Assembly: GCA_037446495.1 (NCBI GenBank)
Contig: JBBIIL010000004.1
Coordinates: 62,001 to 126,000 of the forward strand
Direction: 5' to 3'
Origin: CAIXZV01 sp037446495
GTDB lineage: Bacteria > Chloroflexota > Limnocylindria > Limnocylindrales > CSP1-4
DNA: 64,000 nucleotides
A program made the translations under genes and the position numbers. Of this stretch, positions 17,850 through 27,800 are shown in pieces. The notes under the pieces are model-generated. The model made no database searches and was not told where the DNA came from. It worked only from the letters and a program-made list of their open reading frames with translations. Position 1 is the first letter of the stretch. Every line of letters starts with the position of its first letter.

Positions 17850-17991
17850 GGTCCTCGACTCGTGCGGTTGTGGACGGTTTCGTCGGACCGCATGATGACA
17901 TGCCCGGCACGGCGGTTGGCACCGCCACACGCGGGCCGGTCCTGTTGCGTCTGCGACGAACGTCGGGCTCCCTCTCGGCATCGCGGCGTCG

Positions 17992-17997
17992 TATGCT
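17992..17997 (+). promoter_or_regulatory. -10-like box of the RDD gene
   Basis: TATGCT about 41 bases before the ATG at 18039. No clear -35. The same hexamer precedes the tRNA-Leu gene at 43550. Confidence 0.3.
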
Positions 17998-18038
17998 TCA
18001 AGGGATTCGGCGCATGGCGCCGTTGAGGGAGGTACACG

Positions 18039-18641
18039 ATGACGGACCCGGCCGGGGGCGCACCCACTCCCCCTCCGCCTTCGGGCAACTGGCAGGCACC
18101 ACCGCCGCCCTCGGGGGGGTTCAACCCCAACTTCCAGCAGGCACCCCGGGAGGCAGGTCCTGCGCCGGGCATCACCTACGCGGACACCGTGACCCGCGTC
18201 ATCGCGCTCATCATCGACGCGATCATCCTCGGTGTCATCGGCTGGATCGTCGGCTTCATCTTCTTGGCGATCAGCGCCGCGACCGGTGGCCTGGGGCTCA
18301 TCTTCCTGCTCTTCGGCGGGCTGGTCAACGCCGTGATCAGCGCCGTGTACTTCGTCTACGGCTGGACGAAGATGCGTGCGTCGTTCGGCCAGAAATTCCT
18401 CAACATCGAGACGGTCGGCGCGGCTGACGGCGCGACGCTCGTCCAGAACCAGGCGATCCGTCGCTGGGCGTTCCTCTTCGGGCCGCAGGCAATCGTCGGA
18501 ATCATCCCGATCCTGGGGATCTTCGCCTGGCCGCTCGAGGTCCTGTACGGCCTCTACCTCCTCTACACCGTGACCCAGAGCCCCAAGGGCCAGGGCTTCC
18601 ACGACCTCCAGGCCGGCACCGTCGTCATCAAGCACGGCTAG
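18039..18641 (+). CDS. RDD-family membrane protein
   Basis: 200 residues. Pro/Gly-rich cytoplasmic N-terminus (residues 1-45), then the RDD domain: R in TVTRVIALIIDAII, two helices to about residue 110, KMRASFGQKFLNIETV, and a C-terminal helix pair. RDD proteins are small transport or envelope-associated proteins without a single known function. GGGAGG lies 8 bases before the ATG. Transcription probably ends at the strong hairpin 20 bases after the stop. Confidence 0.85.
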   Translation: MTDPAGGAPTPPPPSGNWQAPPPPSGGFNPNFQQAPREAGPAPGITYADTVTRVIALIIDAIILGVIGWIVGFIFLAISAATGGLGLIFLLFGGLVNAVISAVYFVYGWTKMRASFGQKFLNIETVGAADGATLVQNQAIRRWAFLFGPQAIVGIIPILGIFAWPLEVLYGLYLLYTVTQSPKGQGFHDLQAGTVVIKHG

Positions 18642-18660
18642 CCGCTCCCCCGCCATCGCA

Positions 18661-18698
18661 ACACCGAACGGGGCCGGCCTGCCGGCCCCGTTCGGTGT
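18661..18698. terminator. Strong bidirectional hairpin between RDD and VapC genes
   Basis: Perfect 18-bp inverted repeat: arms ACACCGAACGGGGCCGGC and its complement separated by 2 bases. Located between convergent genes ending at 18641 and 18710. There is no T-run on either side, so termination is inferred from position and stem strength. Confidence 0.7.
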
Positions 18699-18709
18699 CT
18701 GTCGGTCGC

Positions 18710-19123
18710 CTAGGGCTCGAAGTCGAGGCTCTTCACGTGCCGCGGCCGCAGGACGGCAAGCGGCCGCCGGTCGAAGGCCGCCACCCGGCGGACGCCCAGC
18801 CGTTCGGCCGTGGCCACCACCAGGGCGTCCGCGAGGCGCGGCCGGTGCTCCGCGGCCTCGGCCATGAGCTCCTCGGCGCGCCGCAGGTCATCGAGCGTGG
18901 GCGCCACCAGGCGGATCGACCCGGCGATCAGGCTGTCGAGCACCGCTCGGCTGGCCGCCTCACCCAGCTCGCGCTGGAGCAGCACGTCGAGCTCCGCAAG
19001 CGACAGCGCGCCCAGCAGCAGCGGCTCGTCCACGCGCTCGAACCACGCGACGGCTGCCCGGTGGTTGAGGTCCGCGGCGTCCGCCGCGGCGAGCACCGCC
19101 GACGGGTCCAGGAGCACCGCCAT
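18710..19123 (-). CDS. VapC-type PIN-domain toxin
   Basis: 137 residues. PIN ribonuclease with the expected acidic residues: D6 (LLDPSAV), E44 (LSLAELDVLL), D99 (RLADALVVATA), D118 (AAFDRRPL). PIN toxins cleave tRNA or rRNA and stop growth unless held by the antitoxin. Starts directly after the antitoxin stop (adjacent bases), so translation is coupled. The conserved second Asp of the LDxSxL motif keeps Ser replaced order LLDPSAV, within family variation. Confidence 0.85.
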   Translation of the reverse strand: MAVLLDPSAVLAAADAADLNHRAAVAWFERVDEPLLLGALSLAELDVLLQRELGEAASRAVLDSLIAGSIRLVAPTLDDLRRAEELMAEAAEHRPRLADALVVATAERLGVRRVAAFDRRPLAVLRPRHVKSLDFEP

Positions 19124-19372
19124 CTATCCGTTCCCCTGCCGCCGGCCGGCCTCGCGCCGCACGATCGCGCGTCCGTCGACCGACAGGCGCCCGTGGCTGC
19201 TCCGGCCGATGCCCAGGAAGGGGAACTCGGGTGTCGCCTCATGCGAGTCCAGCCACGCCTCGAGCGCCGCCGCGATGACGGCGGTCTTCGTCGTGCGCTG
19301 GCGGTGCACGTGCCGGTCGAGCCGGTCGAGCAGGTCGGCGTCGAGCAGGATCGTGGTCCTGATGGTCTTCAT
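19124..19372 (-). CDS. Ribbon-helix-helix antitoxin of the VapC-type toxin
   Basis: 82 residues. N-terminal ribbon-helix-helix: IRTTILLDADLLDRLDRHV, then KTAVIAAALEAWLDS. The C-terminal part is disordered-looking and likely wraps the toxin. RHH antitoxins repress their own operon. No Shine-Dalgarno; the palindrome at 19371-19384 covers the start codon, fitting autoregulation of a leaderless or near-leaderless message. Confidence 0.8.
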   Translation of the reverse strand: MKTIRTTILLDADLLDRLDRHVHRQRTTKTAVIAAALEAWLDSHEATPEFPFLGIGRSSHGRLSVDGRAIVRREAGRRQGNG

Positions 19373-19384
19373 ATGACGACATAT
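19371..19384 (-). promoter_or_regulatory. Palindromic operator over the antitoxin start
   Basis: ATATG (19371-19375) and CATAT (19380-19384), spacer 4 bases, in an otherwise GC-rich region. It overlaps the antitoxin start codon and, on the minus strand, lies just beside a TAGATAT stretch usable as -10. Spacing and symmetry suit an RHH dimer. Confidence 0.5.
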
Positions 19385-19460
19385 CTACCACGGTGGACGA
19401 CTCCGCGCCACGTCGGGCACTATGCGGCCCACGTTCTGTGACCCTTGGAGACCACCACCG

Positions 19461-20618
19461 ATGACCCGCTTCGAGCCCAACCTGCGCATCCCCGGGCCCA
19501 CCGCCCTGCCACCGACCGTCCGAGAGGCCGGCGGGCGGCAGATGGTCAACCACCGCGGCGACGAGTTCAAGGCGCTGACCAAGCACGTCGAGGCGTCGAT
19601 GAAGCCGTTCTTCGGGACGGAGCACGACGTGATCCTGCTCACCTGCGCGGGAACCGGCGGCCTCGAGGCGGCCGTGGTCAACACGCTCTCCCCCGGCGAC
19701 CCGATCCTCGCCGTGACCATGGGCGCATTCGGCGACCGCTTCGCCAAGGTGGCCGAGGTGTACGGCGCCGCCGTGACGCGGCTGGAGGTCGAGTGGGGCA
19801 GGGCGCCCGAGCCTGCGGCGGTCAGCGAGGCCGCGGCCGCGATCGCCGGGCTCAAGGCCGTCCTGCTCACCCACAACGAGACGTCCACGGGCGTCACCAG
19901 CGACATCGCCGCCCTGGCGGCAGCGGTGCGCCGAGCCGCCCCCGATGCGCTGGTGCTGGTGGACGGGATCTCCGCGCTGGGCGCCGTGCCGTTCGAGATG
20001 GACCTGTGGGGCTGCGACCTCGTTGTCACCGGCTCCCAGAAGGCCTGGATGTCCGCGCCCGGCATGGCGTTCGCCGCGGTGGGGCCGCGCGCCTGGGCGG
20101 CAGCGGAGACCGCGAAGATGCCGCGCTTCTATCTCGACCTGCGGCGCCACCGCGATTCGCAGGTGAACGGCGAAAGCCCGTGGACCCCGGCCGTCGCGGT
20201 GATGTTCCAGGTGGACGAGGGCATCCGCCTGATGCAGGCCGAGGGCGATGGCGTCTACGCCCGCCACGCCGCCTGCGCGGCCGCCACCCGTGCCGGCCTC
20301 CGGGCCCTGGGCTTCGCGCTCCTCGCCGACGACGCCGTGGCATCGCGAACGGTCACCGCCGCCTGGATCCCTGAGGGACTTGACTGGAAGGCGTTCAACG
20401 GGGGCCTCAAGCGGCGGGGCCTCATCGTGGCTGGCGGCCAGGGCAAGCTCAAGGGGAGGATCTTCCGGCTCGGGCATCTGGGCTCGGTCACCACCGACGA
20501 CATCATCGGCGCGATCAGCGCCATCGAGGCCCAGGCGATCGAGGCGGGGCTGCCCGTCGCACCCGGCGTGGGCGTCGCCGCCGCACAGGCGGCGCTCGTC
20601 GCCGCGGAGGCCAACTGA
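19461..20618 (+). CDS. Class V aminotransferase (serine-glyoxylate / phosphoserine type)
   Basis: 385 residues. PLP-dependent class V fold: IPGPTALPP, LLTCAGTGGLEAAV, LVDGISALGAVPF (cofactor Asp168), PLP Lys194 in TGSQKAWMSAPG. The family includes serine-glyoxylate, alanine-glyoxylate and some phosphoserine aminotransferases. Because the gene is coupled to serA and a phosphatase-like gene, phosphohydroxypyruvate amination (the SerC step) is the likely role; SerC in several archaea and bacteria belongs to this branch. TTGGAGA precedes the ATG at 19461. Stop overlaps the serA start (TGATG). Confidence 0.85.
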   Translation: MTRFEPNLRIPGPTALPPTVREAGGRQMVNHRGDEFKALTKHVEASMKPFFGTEHDVILLTCAGTGGLEAAVVNTLSPGDPILAVTMGAFGDRFAKVAEVYGAAVTRLEVEWGRAPEPAAVSEAAAAIAGLKAVLLTHNETSTGVTSDIAALAAAVRRAAPDALVLVDGISALGAVPFEMDLWGCDLVVTGSQKAWMSAPGMAFAAVGPRAWAAAETAKMPRFYLDLRRHRDSQVNGESPWTPAVAVMFQVDEGIRLMQAEGDGVYARHAACAAATRAGLRALGFALLADDAVASRTVTAAWIPEGLDWKAFNGGLKRRGLIVAGGQGKLKGRIFRLGHLGSVTTDDIIGAISAIEAQAIEAGLPVAPGVGVAAAQAALVAAEAN

Positions 20619-22201
20619 TGAAGGTCCTCGTCGTGGAGCCCCTCGCCGCAGAGGGCCTCGAGCTGCTGCAGCTGCACCATGAGGTGGACGAGAAGCTCGG
20701 CCTCCCGCGCGAGGAGATCCTCGCGATCCTGCCCCAGTACGACGCGCTCGTCGTCCGGAGCCAGGTCAAGGCGGACGCCGAGATGATCGCTGCCGGGACG
20801 CGCCTGGTGGTGATCGGGCGCGCCGGCGTGGGCGTGGACAACGTCGACCTCGAGGCGGCCACCCGCGCGGGGATCACCGTCGTCAACGCCCCGACCGGCA
20901 ACACCATCGCGGCCGCAGAACTCACGATCGCGCTGCTCTTCGGGCTCGCCCGCAAGATCGCAGCCGCCGATGCGTCGATGCGCCGCGGGGAGTGGAAGCG
21001 CTCGCGCTACACGGGGATCGAGCTGCGGGGCAAGACGCTGGGCATCGTGGGCCTGGGCAAGATCGGCCAGGCCATCGCGGTCCGCGCCCGCGGGCTGCAG
21101 ATGACCGTCATCGCCTCCGACCCGTTCGTGACGCACGAGCAGGCGGCGACCCTTGGCGTCGAGCTCGTGACCTTCGAGGACGTCGTGACCCGTTCCGACG
21201 CGATCACGGTGCACGTGCCCAAGACCAAGTCCACCACCGGGTTGATCAACGCTGCCGTCATCGAGCGCATGAAGCCGGGCGTGCTCCTGCTCAACGTCGC
21301 CCGCGGCGGGGTGATCGACGAGGCGGACCTCGCGGCGGCTCTGCGCAGCGGACGGGTCTCGGGCGCCGGCATCGACGTCTACACGGCCGAGCCGCCCACC
21401 GGGAACCCGCTCCTCGAGGCGCCGAACACGCTGCTCACGCCGCACCTCGGCGCCTCGACCGAGGAGGCGCAGGTGGCCGTCGCCGAGGAGGTTGCCCAGC
21501 AGATCCTCGAGGTGCTGGACGGGCGCCCGGCGCGGTACGCGGTCAACGCGCCGCTGCTGACGCCCGAGACGGCCCAGGCGATCGCGCCGTACCTGCCGCT
21601 GGCCGAGACGCTGGGCCAGCTCGCGGCGCAGATGCTGCCCGTGGCGCCGCGCACGCTCACGATCGAGATCGCGGGCGAGCCGGCGGCATACGACGCGTCC
21701 CCGCTGGTTGCGGCCGTCCTCCGCGGACTGCTCGAGGCCACCACCGAGGAGCGCGTCAACCTGGTCAACGCCGGGATGCTCGCGAGGGCCCGCGGCATCA
21801 CGGTGGTGGAGCGCAAGACGCGCGACGCTGGGGCATTCGCCTCGCTGCTCACGCTGACCGCCGAGGCGGACGGCGGGGCCATCACCGTGGCCGGCACGGT
21901 GGCGCGAGGCGAGCCGCGCCTGGTGCGCCTCGGCGAGCATGCGATGGACCTTGCACCGGCCGACCACATGCTCATCACCAAGCACCGCGACCGGCCCGGG
22001 ACCGTCGGGCGAGTTGGGGTGATGCTCGGCGAGGCGGACGTGAACATCAGCTCCATGACGCTCGCCCGTTCGGCCCCCAGGGCTGACGCGTTCATGGTGC
22101 TGGCCCTCGACGACGCCCTGCCGGCAGCCGTGGTCGCGGCGATCCGCGCCGACGTCGCGGTGATCGACGTGTGGTCCGTCACGCTCGGCGCCCGCCGGTG
22201 A
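20618..22201 (+). CDS. serA: D-3-phosphoglycerate dehydrogenase
   Basis: 527 residues, the length of the long actinobacterial/Bacillus-type SerA. Substrate domain, NAD-binding GLGKIGQAIAVRARG with acceptor ASDPF, RGGVIDEADLAAAL, catalytic His in TPHLGASTEEAQ, then the ASB domain and a C-terminal ACT domain (about 455-525) that binds serine for feedback inhibition. Oxidises 3-phosphoglycerate to phosphohydroxypyruvate, first step of serine synthesis. Its ATG shares a base with the aminotransferase stop and its TGA overlaps the next GTG. Confidence 0.95.
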   Translation: MKVLVVEPLAAEGLELLQLHHEVDEKLGLPREEILAILPQYDALVVRSQVKADAEMIAAGTRLVVIGRAGVGVDNVDLEAATRAGITVVNAPTGNTIAAAELTIALLFGLARKIAAADASMRRGEWKRSRYTGIELRGKTLGIVGLGKIGQAIAVRARGLQMTVIASDPFVTHEQAATLGVELVTFEDVVTRSDAITVHVPKTKSTTGLINAAVIERMKPGVLLLNVARGGVIDEADLAAALRSGRVSGAGIDVYTAEPPTGNPLLEAPNTLLTPHLGASTEEAQVAVAEEVAQQILEVLDGRPARYAVNAPLLTPETAQAIAPYLPLAETLGQLAAQMLPVAPRTLTIEIAGEPAAYDASPLVAAVLRGLLEATTEERVNLVNAGMLARARGITVVERKTRDAGAFASLLTLTAEADGGAITVAGTVARGEPRLVRLGEHAMDLAPADHMLITKHRDRPGTVGRVGVMLGEADVNISSMTLARSAPRADAFMVLALDDALPAAVVAAIRADVAVIDVWSVTLGARR

Positions 22202-23055
22202 CCGACGCCGTGCCGGTCACGGGCCGTCGGGACGGCGCGCCGCTGATCCCCGACGGCCTCGACGCGACGGTCGTCCTGCTCCGGCACGGCGAGAGTGAGT
22301 GGATCCGCGAGGGGCGCTTCCAGGGCGCCGCAGAGTCGCCGCTGTCCGCCCTCGGGCGTCGGCAGGCGACCCTTGTCGGCGAACGGCTCGCGCGCCGCCA
22401 CGCGGCGCCGTCACTGCCCGTGCCGGGCGGCTCGCCGCGCGAGATCGTCCACTCGCCCCTGGGCAGGACGACGGAGACGGCGCAGGCCGTCAGGTCGGCG
22501 CTGGCAGATCTCGGCGACGGCGCTCCCCTGCCCTCGCTGCGCCCGGAGCCCGGCATCCTCGAGATCGGCCAGGGCGCGTGGGAGGGCGTCGCCGGCGACG
22601 AGATCCAACGGCGCTGGCCCGAGCAGATCGCGGGCTGGCGCCGCGATCCGCTCACCATGCAGGCCCCTGGCGGGGAGACCCTCATGCAGGTGGACGCCCG
22701 CGTGCGGCCTGCCCTGGCGCGCGTCCTCGACGAGCTGGGCCGCGACTACCCGCGCGGCACGAGCAACCGTCCCCAAGTGCACGGCTACCACGGCGTCGGG
22801 CAGGCGGACGGCCAGCCGTGGTCCATTCTCGTGGGCCATGACGGGGTCTTCAAGGTGGTCCTGCTCGCGCTGTTCGACCTGCCGCTGGCCAAGTTCTGGT
22901 CGTTCTCGATGGGCCTCACGGGGATCACGGTCGTGGAGATCAGCGGCGGGAGGCCAATCCTGCGCGCCCACAACTGGACCGCCCACCTCGCGCCCGTCGA
23001 GGACGAGGTGGCCCGTCAGGCCAGCGAGCGCCGGGCGGAGTCGGGCGCGCTGTAG
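22198..23055 (+). CDS. Histidine-phosphatase-superfamily protein; candidate phosphoserine phosphatase
   Basis: 285 residues. Histidine phosphatase fold: LLRHGESEW (phospho-acceptor His30), HSPLGRTTETAQAV, acid/base Glu region ILEIGQGAWEGV and second His in LVGHDGVFK. These enzymes include phosphoglycerate mutases and metal-independent phosphoserine phosphatases. GTG at 22198 overlaps the serA stop (GTGA), strong coupling, and no HAD-type SerB occurs nearby, so phosphoserine phosphatase is the best guess; mutase or broad phosphatase remains possible. Its stop lies 6 bases from the convergent transglutaminase gene. Confidence 0.82.
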   Translation: MTDAVPVTGRRDGAPLIPDGLDATVVLLRHGESEWIREGRFQGAAESPLSALGRRQATLVGERLARRHAAPSLPVPGGSPREIVHSPLGRTTETAQAVRSALADLGDGAPLPSLRPEPGILEIGQGAWEGVAGDEIQRRWPEQIAGWRRDPLTMQAPGGETLMQVDARVRPALARVLDELGRDYPRGTSNRPQVHGYHGVGQADGQPWSILVGHDGVFKVVLLALFDLPLAKFWSFSMGLTGITVVEISGGRPILRAHNWTAHLAPVEDEVARQASERRAESGAL

Positions 23056-23061
23056 CACTCG

Positions 23062-25383
23062 CTACCTTCGGCTTGCGCGGCCCTTGCCCCGCATGAACAG
23101 CAGGCGGACCAGGGAGACCCGCAAGCGCCGCATCGCCGCCGCCACCGCGTGCTCCCGCTCGGGCGTGAGCTCGACCCGGGCGTAGGTCGCCTCGACCTTC
23201 GCGTCGGCGATCACGGTGATGTCGGGCCTCGCCATGGGGACGAGGTCGGCCAGCGAGGACGCGTACTCGTAGACGGTCTGGGTGGGCCGGGGCGCGAACC
23301 CGAACCGGGACGCGGTCGTTGACACCGCCGTCCAGGCGGTGTCCGCGCTCACCTCGCCCCGAGGCCCGCGGTACCAGGCCGCCACGATGAGCGCGCCCAG
23401 CGAGCCCGCCAGCAGCACCGCGATGAGCGCCGCGAGCAGGCGGTCGGTTGGCTGGGGCGCGGACGGCGGCGGCGTGCTGCCAGCCTGGCCAGCACCCGGC
23501 TCGAAGACGCGGCGCGTGGGCCGCGGCGTGCCATCTGCCGTGCCGCCGCTCGGGAGCGGGATCGAGGCCGTCGGCACCGGCGGCCCCAGCGGGATCGACT
23601 CCGGCTGGCTGACGCCGCCGCCGGTGGGATCGAACGAGACCCAGCCATAGCCCGGGAAGAAGACCTCGACCCAGGCGTGGGCCTGCTTGTTGCGGATCGT
23701 CTCCTGCCCGTTCACGATCTTGGACGACAGGAAGCCTTGGACCAGGCGCGTGGGGATCGGGTTCGAGGGGTTGGCCGCACGCAGCAGCACGGCCATGGTC
23801 GTCGCGTAGTGGAGGCAGTAGCCCTTCCGGTACTGGGCGAAGCACTCGACCGTGTTGCTGTCACCGCAGTTGATGCCGGTCACATCGGTCGTGTACTGGA
23901 AGTAGTCAGTCTGGAAGAATTGCTCCATGGTGGTTGCGAGGGCATAGGGGTTCGTGCTGCCGGCCTGCGCGATGACCTTGGCGAGGAGCGCCTTCGCGTA
24001 TGGCCCGAGCGTATTGGGCGGCAGCTGCGTGTACTCGTCGGTCACGTCCCCCGGGTACTGGGTCGAGGCGTTGAGCAGCTTGTTCCCGGTGATGCCGTTC
24101 TCGCCGTCCAGACGCGGCACCAGCGCGGTCACGGTGTACGGCCTGTCCGGCGCGACGGTGTCGCTGACGAACCAGCCCTGAACCCCACGAAGCTGCAGCG
24201 TTGAGGACTCGTTCACGCTCGCAGCCAGGCCAGGCGACAGCAGCACCGAGTCGTGGAATCCCATCGGGTCAACGGTCACCGTGACCTGGGCCTCGAGGGC
24301 GGGCGATGGCACCTCCGGCGAGCCCGCGAGCAGCGCTGTGCCGGGCGGGACATCGGTCGAGCGCGAATCGCCCTGGACGAAGCCTCCGGGAGTGAAGGTG
24401 TCGTAGGTGGCGGCACGGAACTTGAGGTTCGCGGCTTCGGCCGGGACCGACGCGGTGAACGCAACGCCGTCGTCGCTGAACCACTGACTGCTGATCTGGG
24501 CGGTGTTGCCGAAGGAGACTCCGGCGACGCCACGGATCTCACCGCCCGCGGGCAGCAGCCGGCCGATCTGCTTGCCGAGCTGCACAAGCTGGCTGTTGAG
24601 CCCGGACCAGGCTCCGGCCAGCGGGCTGGACGCCGCGCGCTGCGTGAGGATCAGCGCGACGAACGTGGCGGCGACGATGAAGATCGTCCCCCCGCGCAGG
24701 TAGATCAACGAGAGCGACCCCGGGTCGCCGATCCGCCGACGCGTCCAGGCGCTGCGCTCGCCGAAGGCGTGCATCTGGATAAGCAGGAACAGCGACAGGG
24801 CCGCGTAGAGCACCAGCCATCCCAGCTGGTCGCGTCGCGTGAGGGCCATGTTCGCGAGCAGGACGAGGCCGACCACCACGACGGCCGACAGCGGGCGGCG
24901 ATGGCCGAAGACGGCGTACGAGCCGAACTGCATCGTCCCCCAGACCAGGCCCCCCAGCACGAGGACGTAATGGGCCTCCTGGGTGGTGAACTGGAAACCG
25001 CGGACCGTGAGGTCGAGGTACGCCTCGAGCGTGTGGAACGCGGTGAACTGGAACGCCTGAACGGGATCGATGCCGGGATCCACTGCCCAACCCGCGATGA
25101 CGGGCAGCAGCAGGCCCGCCAGCAGCGCGCCCACCACATGCGTGGTCCACCGACCCCAGCCCAGCTTCGGCCCTGCGAAGCCCACCAGCGCGCCGCCGAC
25201 CGCGCACCAGGCGAGGCAGTGGGTGAGCGCGCCCCTGCCGTTGACCCACGCAGGCTCGTCGATCGCGGTGGCCACCACCAGCCCGACCAACAGGACGAGC
25301 GCGAGAACCGACCAGCCCTCCTCGGGCGCCCAGCGTCGTTCCCGCGTCTCGCGCCGGTCCCGCGCCGCGGTCGTCGTCGTCAT
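23062..25383 (-). CDS. TgpA-like membrane transglutaminase (DUF3488 / transglutaminase core / DUF4129)
   Basis: 773 residues. Five to seven N-terminal membrane helices (residues 25-210), an extracytoplasmic segment, the transglutaminase-like core with Cys in RKGYCLHYATTMA (about 521), His in AHAWVEVFFPG and Asp in FDPTGG, a Pro/Ser-rich linker, one more helix and a short cytoplasmic C-terminal domain. The catalytic triad is intact. The downstream order transglutaminase-DUF58-MoxR is a common conserved cluster thought to act on surface proteins. Its start overlaps the DUF58 stop. Confidence 0.88.
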   Translation of the reverse strand: MTTTTAARDRRETRERRWAPEEGWSVLALVLLVGLVVATAIDEPAWVNGRGALTHCLAWCAVGGALVGFAGPKLGWGRWTTHVVGALLAGLLLPVIAGWAVDPGIDPVQAFQFTAFHTLEAYLDLTVRGFQFTTQEAHYVLVLGGLVWGTMQFGSYAVFGHRRPLSAVVVVGLVLLANMALTRRDQLGWLVLYAALSLFLLIQMHAFGERSAWTRRRIGDPGSLSLIYLRGGTIFIVAATFVALILTQRAASSPLAGAWSGLNSQLVQLGKQIGRLLPAGGEIRGVAGVSFGNTAQISSQWFSDDGVAFTASVPAEAANLKFRAATYDTFTPGGFVQGDSRSTDVPPGTALLAGSPEVPSPALEAQVTVTVDPMGFHDSVLLSPGLAASVNESSTLQLRGVQGWFVSDTVAPDRPYTVTALVPRLDGENGITGNKLLNASTQYPGDVTDEYTQLPPNTLGPYAKALLAKVIAQAGSTNPYALATTMEQFFQTDYFQYTTDVTGINCGDSNTVECFAQYRKGYCLHYATTMAVLLRAANPSNPIPTRLVQGFLSSKIVNGQETIRNKQAHAWVEVFFPGYGWVSFDPTGGGVSQPESIPLGPPVPTASIPLPSGGTADGTPRPTRRVFEPGAGQAGSTPPPSAPQPTDRLLAALIAVLLAGSLGALIVAAWYRGPRGEVSADTAWTAVSTTASRFGFAPRPTQTVYEYASSLADLVPMARPDITVIADAKVEATYARVELTPEREHAVAAAMRRLRVSLVRLLFMRGKGRASRR

Positions 25384-26594
25384 CGCGCCAGCACCTCCCC
25401 AAGGGGGCTGCCCGGGCCCACGGTATAGGTCGGCAGCTGGTACTCGGCCAGTGCATGGCGGAGGGCTCGGGAGCGCTGGCGGACGGCCCGGGCCTCCTCG
25501 GGCTCCGGCGGCGGATCGAACAGTGCCTGGTCGAGCGCCACCACCACCACGCCGACGCCGCGGGACCGGAGTGCGGCCAGCGGGCGGATGAAGGCGGGGT
25601 CCTGCGCGGCGGTCACCACGACCGCGGTCATCCCGCGGCGCAGCCGACCGATGCCCGTGACCAGCACCTCGTCGAGGGGAGTGCTGCCGTCAGCCTCGAC
25701 CGCGGCGAGCAGCTGGAGGACCTTGAGCCGCTGGCGCGCCCCGCGGTCGGCAGGGATGACGGTGGTGTGATGGCCGCTCACGGTGAGCCCGACGGCGCGA
25801 TTCTCGTCGATCGCCTTGTCTGCGATCGACGCGACGACATGGACCGCGACCTCGGTCGTGGAGTCGTCGCCCTCGCCCGCCTCGACCTCCGCGTCGAGGT
25901 CGAGGTAGATCCACACGTCGGTGGTCTGCTCGAGCTCGAACTCCTTGACGTAGATCTCGCCCGAACGCGCCGTGGTGCGCCAGTGAATGCGGTTCATCGA
26001 ATCGCCGGGCGCGTACGGGCGGACGGTGGTGGCCAGCGGAGTCGTCTGAAGCGTGCGCTCAGGTGAGGCATGGGCGCCCTCGATGCTCGCCGGCGGCAGG
26101 CGCCAGAACGGCAGCGGGTCGATGCGCGGGTAGACGACGAGCGTGATTCCGTGCCCGACACCAGCGGACGCCTCGAAGAACCCGAACGGGTCGCCCGTGC
26201 GCACCTGGAGCGGGTCGATGCGGAAATGGCCGCGCTGGTGGAGCGGGGTCCGGACCATCCAGGAGCGCTCGCTGTGGCTCCCCAGCGACAGGGCCCGGCC
26301 GGGCAGCCCGGACGGGAGCGAGGTGGGATTGTGCACCTCGAGCCACGGCTTCGGCAGCCGCCCCGTGTTGCGGACGGTGTACGTGATGCGCAGACGGTCG
26401 CCGACGTGGCCCGTCAGCTGGCTGACCGCGTACCCGGCCTCGAGGTCGGCGAGGCCCATGCGCGTGACGACGTAGCTGCCACCGCCCACGAGCAGGCCGA
26501 GGTACACGAGGAAGAACAGGAACGCGTACCCCGTGGAGAACGCCGCAACCGTGACGACGATGGCGAGGCCCAGCAGCTGCAGTCGGCGGATCAC
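25380..26594 (-). CDS. DUF58 family protein
   Basis: 404 residues. Two short N-terminal helices, then a beta-rich part (RLRITYTVRNTGRLPKPWLEVHN) and the DUF58 signature YAPGDSMNRIHWRTTARSGE, followed by a vWA-like fold (TDVWIYLDLDAE). DUF58 proteins are partners of MoxR ATPases. It overlaps the transglutaminase gene by 4 bases and follows the MoxR gene by 25 bases, an operon MoxR-DUF58-TgpA in transcription order. Confidence 0.9.
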   Translation of the reverse strand: MIRRLQLLGLAIVVTVAAFSTGYAFLFFLVYLGLLVGGGSYVVTRMGLADLEAGYAVSQLTGHVGDRLRITYTVRNTGRLPKPWLEVHNPTSLPSGLPGRALSLGSHSERSWMVRTPLHQRGHFRIDPLQVRTGDPFGFFEASAGVGHGITLVVYPRIDPLPFWRLPPASIEGAHASPERTLQTTPLATTVRPYAPGDSMNRIHWRTTARSGEIYVKEFELEQTTDVWIYLDLDAEVEAGEGDDSTTEVAVHVVASIADKAIDENRAVGLTVSGHHTTVIPADRGARQRLKVLQLLAAVEADGSTPLDEVLVTGIGRLRRGMTAVVVTAAQDPAFIRPLAALRSRGVGVVVVALDQALFDPPPEPEEARAVRQRSRALRHALAEYQLPTYTVGPGSPLGEVLAR

Positions 26595-26619
26595 GGTCGT
26601 GTGCCGTCCCGGGGGCGCG

Positions 26620-27606
<987 letters not shown>

Positions 27607-27800
27607 CGGTCTCCCGTCGTGGTTGCGGCGGTGCCGCCGCAGTCTCCCCGGGCCGGAATCCGGCCCTTACCCTCCCGAGACGCCGCCCCACGGGACCGGG
27701 ATGCGACGCCATGCCGTTCCGCGGAGTGTACGGCCCACGGCGGAAACCGGTTCTCGGGGCGCTGGCATCGCGCCGTGGGTCGCGGCTCGTCCTGATCGCC

